A stretch of DNA of 64,000 bases from Arcobacter porcinus (GTDB lineage Bacteria > Campylobacterota > Campylobacteria > Campylobacterales > Arcobacteraceae): NCBI RefSeq assembly GCF_004299785.2, contig NZ_CP036246.2, positions 1 through 64,000 on the forward strand, written 5' to 3'. The translations under genes and the position numbers were made by a program. How positions within the stretch are numbered: the stretch's first letter is position 1; the number at the start of each line of letters is the position of its first letter. Under the pieces are notes generated by a model. The model ran no database searches. It was not told the DNA's origin and saw only the letters and a program-made list of their open reading frames with translations. This document shows, in pieces, positions 56,075 to 63,928 of the stretch.

Positions 56075-56945
56075 TCTTAAAATACTTAATAATCTCTGAA
56101 TTTAAGCTAGAAATTATCATTTGTTCTTTATCTTTAAATTGACCATTTGAAAAAGTATTTTGTCTTTTTGCTAATTTCATAGTATTTAAGATTATTTTTT
56201 CTTCTAACTGTTTTTTATCAATTTTTCCATCTAAATACTCTAAAACTTCAATTATTCCAATACTTTTCATACAATTTGGAGCTCTTGTATATTTTTTTTC
56301 TAAAAAGATTGTTTCATCTATTAAACCATCATGTAGCATCTGTTTTGTTCTTAAAATGACTCTTTTTTTTAATTCCTCTTTATCTCTTTGTATTTCAAAT
56401 ATTTTTAAATTTGGTGCAAGTGCTTTTTTAGGATTTTCTATAAAATATTGTGTTGGAGTGAGATTTGTTTGTTTATAAATTGAGTAGGCTTTTTCTACTC
56501 TATATCTATCATTTGATTCAATTCTCTTCATATAAGCTTCATCTAAAGAGTATAATAATTTATAAGCTTCATCTAAAGGTAAATCGAGATTGTAATTTGT
56601 ATTTAAACCATCACTTAAACCATCTATTAAAGCTTTTAAGTAAAACCCAGTTCCACCAACTATGATTAGGTTTTTACTATTTTCTTCTGCAAAGTTTTTT
56701 GCTTTTTTATAAAGATTTAAAAACTCTACAACATCAAAATTTTCATTTGGAAAAACTTCATCTATTCCAAAATGAGTAATATCTCCTCTTTCTTCTTTTG
56801 TTGGTTTTGCACTTGCAATATCTATATCTCTATAAACACAAAGTGAATCTAAAGATAAGATGATAGAGTTCGTTTTATTTGCAATATCAAGAGATAGTGC
56901 AGTTTTTCCTGATGCAGTTGTTCCTATAATAGCTGCTTCAATCAT
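56070..56945 (-). CDS. miaA: tRNA dimethylallyltransferase
   Basis: MiaA adds a dimethylallyl group to A37 of tRNAs reading U-starting codons. The 291-residue protein has the P-loop IIGTTASGKTALSL (about 7-20), SLDSLCVYRDIDIASAKP and the prenyl-pyrophosphate-binding IIVGGTGFYLKALIDG (near 96-111). The C-terminal KRQNTFSNGQF is the family ending. Its start overlaps the small lipoprotein gene by 8 bp. Confidence 0.95.
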   Translation of the reverse strand: MIEAAIIGTTASGKTALSLDIANKTNSIILSLDSLCVYRDIDIASAKPTKEERGDITHFGIDEVFPNENFDVVEFLNLYKKAKNFAEENSKNLIIVGGTGFYLKALIDGLSDGLNTNYNLDLPLDEAYKLLYSLDEAYMKRIESNDRYRVEKAYSIYKQTNLTPTQYFIENPKKALAPNLKIFEIQRDKEELKKRVILRTKQMLHDGLIDETIFLEKKYTRAPNCMKSIGIIEVLEYLDGKIDKKQLEEKIILNTMKLAKRQNTFSNGQFKDKEQMIISSLNSEIIKYFKI

Positions 56946-57147
56946 CTATATCTTGCTCTTTAGAATTTTCTATTTCAAGAAGAAGTTTATTTATCTCTAT
57001 CTCTTTTTTTATAAGGAGTTCAATTAGTTCTGTTTTATTTTTTTTATTTAGCTCTTCTTGTTCTTTTTGAATTTTTGTTGCACAAGCAGTGAATAGAATA
57101 GGTAAAATAAAGATTATTATAGAGTATTTTAGAAATTTATTTATCAT
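56938..57147 (-). CDS. Small predicted lipoprotein
   Basis: A 69-residue protein with a hydrophobic signal (about 8-20, SIIIFILPILF) ending at a lipobox-like LFTAC (Cys22). The remaining 47 residues are Lys/Glu-rich and helical, probably a short coiled coil. An AGGAAGC-type site precedes the ATG. It overlaps miaA. Function unknown. Confidence 0.7.
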   Translation of the reverse strand: MINKFLKYSIIIFILPILFTACATKIQKEQEELNKKNKTELIELLIKKEIEINKLLLEIENSKEQDIDD

Positions 57148-57219
57148 AAAAAGCTTCCTTTTTTTGTGGATTATAACTAAAAAGCATTAATTTAATCATT
57201 ATTTGATAAACTTCACGCC

Positions 57220-58095
57220 ATGAAAAAACTAATACAAAAAATAAAAGATTTTAGTGAGTTGGTTGTATTTACTCACTCTGTTTTCGCATTTCCTTTTATA
57301 TTTATTGCAATGATTGTTGCATCAAAAGAATTAAATGGAACTGCTTGGTTTGGTGTTGAACTTCTTTTTTTAGGAGTTTTAGCAGCTGTTACAGCAAGAA
57401 ATTTTGCTATGGGATTTAATCGATATATGGATAGAGATATTGATGCTTTAAATCCAAGAACTTCAAACAGACCAAATGTTGATGGCAGAGTAAGCCCAAA
57501 AGCTATGCTTATTTTTGTAATTTCAAATGGAATAGCATTTATATTAGTTGCATATTTTATAAACTTTTTGGCACTTATTTTATCTTTTCCTATTCTTGTA
57601 ATTTTGGCATCTTATTCATATTTTAAAAGATTTTCATATCTTGCTCATATTATTTTAGGCTTCTCTTTGGCTTTAGCACCGATTGCAGGAGTTGTTGCTG
57701 TTAGTGAAACTATTCCTTTATGGGTTATTTTACTTAGTATTGGAGTTATTTTTTGGGTTGCTGGTTTTGATTTATTATATTCATTACAAGATATTGATGT
57801 AGATAAAGAGCTTGGACTTCACTCTATTCCATCAAGATTTGGTGCAGAAAAAACAATGCTTTTCTCAAAAATCTTTCACTTTGTCACTGTTGTTTTTTGG
57901 CTTTTATTTGTAATTTATTCAAATGGTTCATACTTTTCATATTTTGCTGTATTAGTAGCAGCTTTAATGCTATCTTATGAACACTATTTAGTAAGTAAAG
58001 ATTTCAAAAAAATAGATAGAGCTTTTTTTACTGTAAATGGATATTTAGGAATAATATTCTTTGTTTTAGTTCTTTTAGATTGTACGATTCTATAA
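57220..58095 (+). CDS. UbiA family prenyltransferase (MqnP-like, menaquinone synthesis)
   Basis: A 291-residue membrane prenyltransferase with about eight or nine helices. The first Asp-rich motif is NRYMDRDIDALNPRTSNRP (near 67-85), the second DLLYSLQDIDVDKELGL (near 186-202). It is usually annotated as 4-hydroxybenzoate polyprenyltransferase. In Campylobacterota, which make menaquinone by the futalosine route, this enzyme is most likely MqnP. That reading rests on pathway knowledge rather than on unique residues. Confidence 0.88.
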   Translation: MKKLIQKIKDFSELVVFTHSVFAFPFIFIAMIVASKELNGTAWFGVELLFLGVLAAVTARNFAMGFNRYMDRDIDALNPRTSNRPNVDGRVSPKAMLIFVISNGIAFILVAYFINFLALILSFPILVILASYSYFKRFSYLAHIILGFSLALAPIAGVVAVSETIPLWVILLSIGVIFWVAGFDLLYSLQDIDVDKELGLHSIPSRFGAEKTMLFSKIFHFVTVVFWLLFVIYSNGSYFSYFAVLVAALMLSYEHYLVSKDFKKIDRAFFTVNGYLGIIFFVLVLLDCTIL

Positions 58096-58138
58096 ATTTA
58101 AGTAAAAAACAGATAGAATCTCAATCTAATTTTTAGGT

Positions 58139-58215
58139 GCGTCCATAGTTCAACTGGATAGAATACTCGGTTTCGACCCGAGGGGTTGTGGGTTCGACTC
58201 CTACTGGGCGTACCA
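58139..58215 (+). tRNA. tRNA-Arg (anticodon TCG)
   Basis: The acceptor stem is GCGTCCA/TGGGCGT with discriminator A and an encoded CCA (58213-58215). The anticodon arm is CTCGG-TTTCGAC-CCGAG; the loop gives anticodon TCG, reading CGA and other CGN codons. The T-arm is GTGGG-TTCGACT-CCTAC. All arms fold into a standard cloverleaf with a short variable loop. Confidence 0.95.
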
Positions 58216-58277
58216 TCTAATCATTTATTAACATATAAAAAAAACTCTATATAAAATCATTTAAGTATTTTAAATAA

Positions 58278-58295
58278 GTAACCATTTTGTAACCA
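58278..58295 (+). promoter_or_regulatory. Pho-box-like direct repeat upstream of pstS
   Basis: GTAACCA (58278-58284), TTTT, GTAACCA (58289-58295) is a perfect 7-4-7 direct repeat with 11-bp period, the geometry of PhoB boxes. A CATTAT -10 candidate lies about 16 bp downstream, before the pstS ATG at 58338. A related repeat precedes pstC. Confidence 0.65.
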
Positions 58296-58337
58296 AGACT
58301 TTTTAAACTTTCATTATCTAAATAATAGGAAGAAAAA

Positions 58338-59390
58338 ATGAATTTAAAAAATATATCTTTGGCTCTTGCATTATCATCAGCATTAGCTACAAGTGCTGTT
58401 GCAAATGAGCAGTTAAAAATAGTTGGTTCTTCAACTGTTTATCCTTTTTCATCATTAGTTGCTGAGGAGTTTGGTGCTACAACAAAATTCTCAACTCCAG
58501 TTGTTGAATCAAATGGAAGTGGTGGAGGAATCAAGCTATTTTGTGCAGGTGCAGATAAAAATACTCCAAGTATCGCAAATGCTTCAAGACAGATGAAAAA
58601 GAGTGAGTTTGAAGTTTGTAATTCAAATGGTGTTACAAATATTAGTGAAGCTTTAATTGGATTTGATGGAATTGCTATTGCTCAAAGTTCAAATGTAAAA
58701 AGTTTTAATTTAACAAAAGCTCAATTAGCTCTTGCTCTTGCAAAAGAAGTACCATCAAAAGATGGAAAATCTTTAATTGCAAATCCATATAAAAAATGGT
58801 CAGATATTGATGCAAGTTTACCAAATAGAGAAATTATTGTTTATGGACCACCAAAATCATCAGGAACAAGAGACTCTTTTGAAGAGATGATTTTACAAAG
58901 CGTATTTAAAAAAGTTTCAGCTTATACAGATATCTATAAAAAAGATGAAAAAGCAAATAAAAAATATAAAGAATATAGTGAGATTAGAACAGATGGTGCA
59001 TATGTTGAATCAGGTGAAAATGATAACTTAATTGTTCAAAGATTAACAAAAAATGAAGTAGCAGTTGGAATCTTTGGTTATTCATTTTTAATTGAAAATA
59101 AAGATAAAGTTGTTGGATTAAGTATTGATAATATTTTACCAACAGTTGATGCTATTTCAAGTGGTAAGTATCCAGTTGCAAGATCAATGTATTTTTATAT
59201 TAAAAATGAGCATCAAAAATCAAATCCATCTCTAAAAGAATTTACAAAACTATTTATGAGTGAAAAAATGATTGGAGATGATGGAATTTTAACAGAAATT
59301 GGACTTATTCCTTTAGCAAAAGATACAAGAACAAAAGCTAGAAATATAGTTTTAAATAACACTCTACTAAAAGCAAGTGATCTACACTAA
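58338..59390 (+). CDS. pstS: Periplasmic phosphate-binding protein
   Basis: PstS captures phosphate in the periplasm for the PstCAB transporter. The 350-residue protein has a signal peptide (about 1-22, ending TSAVANE). The family phosphate-binding segments are LKIVGSSTVYPFSSLVAEEFG (near 25-45), VESNGSGGGIKLFC (near 54-67) and SSGTRDSFEEMIL. It is followed immediately by an attenuator/terminator, consistent with higher synthesis than the downstream genes. Confidence 0.95.
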   Translation: MNLKNISLALALSSALATSAVANEQLKIVGSSTVYPFSSLVAEEFGATTKFSTPVVESNGSGGGIKLFCAGADKNTPSIANASRQMKKSEFEVCNSNGVTNISEALIGFDGIAIAQSSNVKSFNLTKAQLALALAKEVPSKDGKSLIANPYKKWSDIDASLPNREIIVYGPPKSSGTRDSFEEMILQSVFKKVSAYTDIYKKDEKANKKYKEYSEIRTDGAYVESGENDNLIVQRLTKNEVAVGIFGYSFLIENKDKVVGLSIDNILPTVDAISSGKYPVARSMYFYIKNEHQKSNPSLKEFTKLFMSEKMIGDDGILTEIGLIPLAKDTRTKARNIVLNNTLLKASDLH

Positions 59391-59398
59391 AAATAGAT

Positions 59399-59422
59399 AA
59401 AAAGAGGATATTTCCTCTTTTT
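59399..59422 (+). terminator. Terminator/attenuator after pstS
   Basis: AAAAAGAGGA (59399-59408) and TCCTCTTTTT (59413-59422) form a 10-bp stem with a TATT loop and a T-rich 3' arm: a classical intrinsic terminator 9 bp after the pstS stop. Confidence 0.8.
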
Positions 59423-59438
59423 AATATATAGGAAAAAA

Positions 59439-61169
59439 ATGCGTAATTGGAATGAAATCATTGATAAGCTTGATTATGCTTTTCAACCAATAATCTACTC
59501 TCACACAGGTAAAATTTGTGCTGTTGAAGCACTATTAAGAAATGTACAAGATATCCCAGGAATTGAAACTATTGATGAACTTTTTGATTTAGCTTTTAGT
59601 GATGAATATTTATACGAATTGGATTTAAAACTAAGAGAAAAAGCTATAAATAAGTTTGCAAAACTTGAACAAAAAAATCTAAAACTTTTTTATAATTTAG
59701 ATAATAGAATAATATATAACAAAAACTACTCTCAGGGAAATACGGAAAAGATTCTAGAAAAATATAATCTAAGCAAGGATGTAATAGTTTTTGAGCTTAG
59801 TGAAAAAGGTACAGCTATTGAGCAAAATGCTTTATCTTCAATGCTTCAAAGATATAAAGAAAGTGGTTATAAAATTGCAATAGATGATTTTGGAATAGGG
59901 GTTTCGGGATTAAAACTTCTATACTTTAGTGAAGCAAATGTTATAAAACTTGATAGATTTTTTATTTCAAATATTGACCAAGATGCAAAAAAAAGACTTT
60001 TTTGTTCTTCAATAATAGATATGGCACATATTATGGGAATATTGGTTGTTGCAGAAGGAATAGAAACAGAACAAGAGTTTTACACTTGTAAAGAGATTGG
60101 TGCAGATTATATTCAAGGTTATTTAGTTCAAAGACCAACAAAAGAGATAAAAGAGATAGAAAAAATCTATGAACATATGGTAAAACTAATAGAGTGCGAT
60201 AAAAGAGATAATAGTAAAAATTTTATAAATGATGAGTTTATAGAAGAGATTTATCCATTAAATGTTCATACTTCACTTTATGATCTGTTTTTGCATTTTA
60301 AAAGAAATACAGAACATAATTTTGTACCAATAATTGATGAGTTTGGATATTTCTTAGGAGTAATTTATGAAAGTGATATTAAAAAAATATCATATTCACA
60401 ATATGGATTATCTTTAGCACAAAATAAGACATATTCATCTACATTATTAAAGTATATAAAACCAGCTTTGAGTGTTGAGGTATCTTGGGGAGTTGATAAA
60501 ATATTAGAGATGTATAATCAAAATATAAGTAGCTCTTTGGGTATTTTTATAACTTCATCAGATAAGTATAAAGGATTTATAAATTTAAACTCTCTTTTAA
60601 CATTATCATATAGAAGAAATATTGAAATAGCAGCAAATCAAAATCCATTGACAAAGCTACCAGGAAATAATCAAATTGAGAAATATATAAACGAAGCTTT
60701 TAAAGAGAGTTTCAAAACAAATACTTGCATAATATATTTTGACTTTAATGATTTTAAACCTTTTAATGATAATTATGGTTTTAGACAAGGAGATAGAGCA
60801 ATTTTAATGTTTGCAGAGCTTCTACAAAAAAGATATCAGAAAAATGCTTTTATAGCTCATATTGGTGGAGATGATTTTTTTGTAGGAATTAAAAATAGCT
60901 CATCGAATGATGTTATTGAATTAACATCTCTTGTTCAAGATGAATTTGAAAATAGTGCAAGAAATCTGTACTCAAAAGAAGATAAAGAGAGATCTCGTAT
61001 TGTTTCAAAAGATAGATTTGGAACTATAAGAAAATTTGATTTATTAACAGTATCAACAGCCATAATAGAGATAAATCCAAAATCACATATAGACAAATTA
61101 GACCATATATTAAACATAGTAAAAACTCAATCAAAAGGTTCAAAGAAACCCATATTTAAAGAAGTTTAA
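59439..61169 (+). CDS. EAL-CBS-GGDEF protein (c-di-GMP turnover)
   Basis: A 576-residue cytoplasmic protein. The EAL domain (about 8-240) keeps its catalytic signature: VEALLRN, NLDNR, FELSEKG, DDFGIGVSGL, KLDR, EGIE and QGYLVQRP. A CBS pair (about 255-385) may sense adenine nucleotides. The GGDEF domain (about 400-576) has HIGGDDFFVG, a near-consensus active site without an obvious RxxD inhibitory site. Phosphodiesterase activity is likely and cyclase activity possible. No membrane segment is seen. It sits between pstS and pstC, which suggests a link between phosphate status and c-di-GMP. Confidence 0.88.
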   Translation: MRNWNEIIDKLDYAFQPIIYSHTGKICAVEALLRNVQDIPGIETIDELFDLAFSDEYLYELDLKLREKAINKFAKLEQKNLKLFYNLDNRIIYNKNYSQGNTEKILEKYNLSKDVIVFELSEKGTAIEQNALSSMLQRYKESGYKIAIDDFGIGVSGLKLLYFSEANVIKLDRFFISNIDQDAKKRLFCSSIIDMAHIMGILVVAEGIETEQEFYTCKEIGADYIQGYLVQRPTKEIKEIEKIYEHMVKLIECDKRDNSKNFINDEFIEEIYPLNVHTSLYDLFLHFKRNTEHNFVPIIDEFGYFLGVIYESDIKKISYSQYGLSLAQNKTYSSTLLKYIKPALSVEVSWGVDKILEMYNQNISSSLGIFITSSDKYKGFINLNSLLTLSYRRNIEIAANQNPLTKLPGNNQIEKYINEAFKESFKTNTCIIYFDFNDFKPFNDNYGFRQGDRAILMFAELLQKRYQKNAFIAHIGGDDFFVGIKNSSSNDVIELTSLVQDEFENSARNLYSKEDKERSRIVSKDRFGTIRKFDLLTVSTAIIEINPKSHIDKLDHILNIVKTQSKGSKKPIFKEV

Positions 61170-61172
61170 TCT

Positions 61173-61190
61173 GTAATCATATTGTAATCA
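61173..61190 (+). promoter_or_regulatory. Pho-box-like direct repeat upstream of pstC
   Basis: GTAATCA (61173-61179), TATT, GTAATCA (61184-61190) repeats the 7-4-7 pattern seen before pstS, with one base changed in each half. It lies 43 bp before the pstC TTG start and just after the EAL gene, so pstC probably has its own phosphate-regulated promoter. Confidence 0.62.
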
Positions 61191-61232
61191 ATAATTAATA
61201 GACTTTTAAAAATTAAAAATAAAGGTAAAGTA

Positions 61233-62159
61233 TTGAATATCTTTGATTCACAAAAAAAACAAAGAGAACTCAGTGAAAAGCTTATAAAAGCAATATTGAT
61301 TTTTGCAGCTACAATCTCAATCTTAACAACTTTAGGAATTTTATTCTCAATTTTGTTTGAAGCAATAGAGTTCTTCAAATTAAGAAGTTTCTGGTATTTT
61401 TTAACTGGAACAACATGGTCACCAGGTACAGCAAATAGTCAGTTTGGAGCATTACCAATTTTTGCTGGAACATTTGTAATTACTGTTATTGCTTTAGCAG
61501 TTGCTATTCCTATTGGTCTTGGAAGTGCTATTTATATGAGTGAATATGCGAGTCCAAGATTAAGAGATTATTTAAAACCTATGCTTGAAATTCTTGCAGG
61601 TATTCCAACTGTTGTTTATGGATTCTTTGCAGCAATTACAGTTGCACCTTTGGTTGTAAAAGCAGCAAGTTTCTTTGGTCTTGAAGCAACATTTAACTCA
61701 GCACTTGCATCTGGAGTTGTTATGGGAATTATGATTATTCCACTTATATCTTCACTTTCAGATGATGTTATAAAAGCAGTTCCAGATTCTCAAAGAAAGG
61801 CAGCATTTGCTTTAGGAATGACACAAGCTGAAACTATTAGAAATATAGTTATTCCATCAGCATTACCAGGAATTATTTCAGCATTTCTTTTAGCACTTTC
61901 AAGAGCTTTAGGGGAAACAATGATTGTTGTTATGGCAGCTGGATTAAGACCAAATTTATCTATAAATCCACTTGAAGATATGACAACGGTTACAGTTACA
62001 ATTGTAAACTCTTTAGTTGGAGATTTTGAGTTTAATTCACCTGAAACATTAAGCGCATTTGCACTTGGACTTACATTGTTTATTGTTACATTGATTTTAA
62101 ATATGATCTCATTATCTTTAATTAGAAAATTTAAAGAAAAATATAAAGCCTTTTTATAA
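61233..62159 (+). CDS. pstC: Phosphate ABC transporter permease PstC
   Basis: PstC forms the inner-membrane phosphate channel with PstA. The 308-residue protein has six transmembrane helices. The EAA-type cytoplasmic loop ALGMTQAETIRNIVIPSALPGIISAFLLALSRALGETM (about 198-235) contacts PstB. The segment WSPGTANSQFGALPIFAGTF is a PstC hallmark. The start is TTG with AAGGTAAAG upstream. The expected next genes pstA and pstB are replaced here by an IS110-type element. Confidence 0.94.
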   Translation: MNIFDSQKKQRELSEKLIKAILIFAATISILTTLGILFSILFEAIEFFKLRSFWYFLTGTTWSPGTANSQFGALPIFAGTFVITVIALAVAIPIGLGSAIYMSEYASPRLRDYLKPMLEILAGIPTVVYGFFAAITVAPLVVKAASFFGLEATFNSALASGVVMGIMIIPLISSLSDDVIKAVPDSQRKAAFALGMTQAETIRNIVIPSALPGIISAFLLALSRALGETMIVVMAAGLRPNLSINPLEDMTTVTVTIVNSLVGDFEFNSPETLSAFALGLTLFIVTLILNMISLSLIRKFKEKYKAFL

Positions 62160-62172
62160 AGAATAACTTAAA

Positions 62173-62208
62173 ATGAAGAGAAAATTAAAAAAGGCAATAT
62201 TTTATTAA
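62173..62208 (+). pseudogene. pstA: Possible pstA 5' remnant interrupted by the IS element
   Basis: Fourteen bases after pstC, ATG 62173 encodes MKRKLKKAIFY and then meets TAA at 62206. pstA normally follows pstC directly, and a basic N-terminus before the first helix is usual in PstA. The reading frame stops where IS sequence could begin. The rest of pstA should resume beyond the window. This is inferred from gene order; the short reading could also be chance. Confidence 0.35.
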
Positions 62209-62253
62209 CAATATATTTTTAAAGAACATTTGCAAGTAAATATTTCTTGCTGA

Positions 62254-62326
62254 TGTTTGATTTTTGAAGTACTATTTTTAATGCAATTATCTAGAATTTT
62301 GCAAATAGTATTTTGATAATCAAACA
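62254..62326 (-). ncRNA. Structured hairpin downstream of the transposase (candidate seekRNA-like element)
   Basis: A 73-nt fold: outer stem TGTTTGATT/AATCAAACA (62254-62262 and 62318-62326), symmetric 7/7 internal loop, stem TACTATT/AATAGTA (62270-62276 and 62304-62310), a one-sided bulge, stem TGCAA/TTGCA (62282-62286 and 62299-62303) and a 12-nt loop. IS1111-type relatives encode their guide RNA downstream of the transposase, so this is a candidate. It could equally be flanking DNA or a terminator-like structure. Strand is assigned by the transposase. Confidence 0.35.
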
Positions 62327-62377
62327 GTAATGTTTGGTTAAACAATTTAGTAAAGTGATAGCTTTTTTTAATGCTAT

Positions 62378-62430
62378 CTTTTAGATTTAAGTACTAACTT
62401 GTGATCTTTTTACAATTTACTGTTTATGAC
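62378..62430 (+). repeat. Left arm of an imperfect inverted repeat bracketing the IS110 transposase
   Basis: This 53-bp segment matches the reverse complement of 63876-63928 with two small gaps and about ten mismatches. The best part is AAGTACTAACTT, and the arm ends TATGAC. It includes the transposase stop codon. A GATAGC/GCTATC mini-hairpin just outside (about 62357-62378) has a counterpart (TAGC/GCTA) outside the right arm. Confidence 0.7.
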
Positions 62431-63653
62431 TTAGAAAATACACGAGATGGATCATATGGAGTGTTGTATCTAAATATAGAGTAAATTATGGTTGCAAGTT
62501 TTCTAGCAACAGCAATAATTCCCTCCTGTTTGGATTTACCTTGAGACTTTTTTGTATCATAATATTGTTTTAGTTCTTTGTTGTGTAATAAACAACTAAC
62601 ACTTGCCATATATAAAGCATGTTTAGCTAAAGAAGAACCTCTTTTGCTTAAATGACCTGTAGATTTGGAATTACCTGAGCTATTTTCTGTTGGAAATAAT
62701 CCAAGATAACCAATAAATTTAATAGGTGTTTTAAATCTTGATAGATCTCCACATTCACTAATAACTGCAGCAATAGTTTTAGATGAAACTCCAGGAATAG
62801 TTTTTAAGTTCTCAATCAATGAATTAGTTGGAACATCTTTTTCCTCTTTAATACCATTTTTTTCAAGAAGTGCTAATATCTCTTCTTCTAATATAGATAG
62901 TTCTTCTTGATATATTTTAAGAAGTCTAATAGAACTTTTAATAGCAATAGCTCTTGCATCTTTGGCTTTACCTGAATAAATAGAGTTTTTTGCTAACTCT
63001 AAAACCTCTATAGCCTTTTGGTTATTAAAACTATTTCCTTGAATATGTCTAAAAATTTTAAGTATCCTGTCAACACTACTATGTTTATAGTGGTGTGCAG
63101 TTGGATATTTATCTAAAAGTGCAAGCCCTGTGATGCTAAATATATCAATAAAATTTTCAAGTTCTGGAAATGTAACTGTTACTTGAGTAAGTATTCTCTT
63201 CTTTACTTCTTTCATGTCTGATTGTATAGAAGCACGATTACGATATAAAGTTCTTAAACTCTGATATTCGTCATCAGTTACATAACCTGAACTATATTTA
63301 CCATCTTTTAAAAATAAAGCTATGATCCAAGAATCTATGTTGTCGTTTTTTACTTTCTTCATTGTGTGTTGTTCTCTATATCTAGTTGTTTGAAATGGAT
63401 TTAATAGTTTAACATTAAACCCATGAGAATTTAAAAACTCCCAAAGGTTTTCACCATAAATACCAGTTGCTTCAAGACCAATTATAAAATCATTTGTATT
63501 TGATGAAATAGTTTCAAGTTTAGTAATAAACTTTGAAAATCCATCAATACAGTTTGTAACTCTTATAGGTTTTTGTGTAACTTTTACTTCATTCTCATCA
63601 ATGATAGTAACAACATGAAAGCTTTTAGCAATATCAATTCCAACATAATACAT
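62424..63653 (-). CDS. IS110 family transposase (bridge-RNA-type recombinase)
   Basis: A 409-residue transposase with two IS110 domains. The N-terminal RuvC-like DEDD domain (about 1-165) shows Asp7 in YVGIDIAKSFH, Glu61 in GLEATGIYG, and Asp104 and Asp107 in KNDNIDSWI. The C-terminal Transposase_20 domain (about 283-370) has LKTIPGVSSKTIAAVISECGD, YLGLFPTENSSG with candidate catalytic serines 325/326, and HLSKRGSSLAKHALYMA. All expected catalytic residues are present, so it looks intact. GAGG precedes the ATG. The 5' noncoding leader is strongly structured. Confidence 0.95.
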   Translation of the reverse strand: MYYVGIDIAKSFHVVTIIDENEVKVTQKPIRVTNCIDGFSKFITKLETISSNTNDFIIGLEATGIYGENLWEFLNSHGFNVKLLNPFQTTRYREQHTMKKVKNDNIDSWIIALFLKDGKYSSGYVTDDEYQSLRTLYRNRASIQSDMKEVKKRILTQVTVTFPELENFIDIFSITGLALLDKYPTAHHYKHSSVDRILKIFRHIQGNSFNNQKAIEVLELAKNSIYSGKAKDARAIAIKSSIRLLKIYQEELSILEEEILALLEKNGIKEEKDVPTNSLIENLKTIPGVSSKTIAAVISECGDLSRFKTPIKFIGYLGLFPTENSSGNSKSTGHLSKRGSSLAKHALYMASVSCLLHNKELKQYYDTKKSQGKSKQEGIIAVARKLATIIYSIFRYNTPYDPSRVFSKS

Positions 63654-63669
63654 TTTTTTATACCTCGTT

Positions 63670-63790
63670 TATAATAATCTTTAGTTGCCTAGCCTAAGCT
63701 AGATTCACAGCCTCGTTAATCTATATGTAGTAAGTGCTATACAGCTACCTCCACAGCTTTTAATAAATGATTAACAACTAAAGATATCAA
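63670..63790 (-). ncRNA. Candidate IS110 bridge RNA (transposase leader)
   Basis: An 11-bp perfect stem, ATCTTTAGTTG (63677-63687) with CAACTAAAGAT (63775-63785), closes a region of about 109 nt. It holds a second stem GTTAATC/GATTAAC (63715-63721 and 63769-63775, sharing one base with the first) enclosing a roughly 47-nt loop, and a small hairpin CTAGC/GCTAG (63689-63693 and 63698-63702). It ends 23 nt before the transposase ATG. In IS110/IS621 elements a bridge RNA with internal guide loops is made from this upstream position. The structure is seen; the function is inferred. Confidence 0.55.
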
Positions 63791-63875
63791 CAGGCTTATA
63801 TAATGTAGTTTGCTAGAATAAATATAAATTCAATTCCATCATTGCTACAAGGAAAAAAATGTTGTTATATCTAAA

Positions 63876-63928
63876 GTCATAGACTGTAAAAAGTAAAAGA
63901 TTTGAAGTTAGTACTTCAATCTTAAAAG
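63876..63928 (+). repeat. Right arm of the imperfect inverted repeat bracketing the IS110 transposase
   Basis: Reverse-complement partner of 62378-62430. It starts GTCATAGACTG and contains AAGTTAGTACTT. It lies about 220 bp upstream of the transposase start, so the two arms are at unequal distances from the gene. Similarity fades outward but a TAGC/GCTA mini-hairpin continues to about 63955. Confidence 0.7.
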
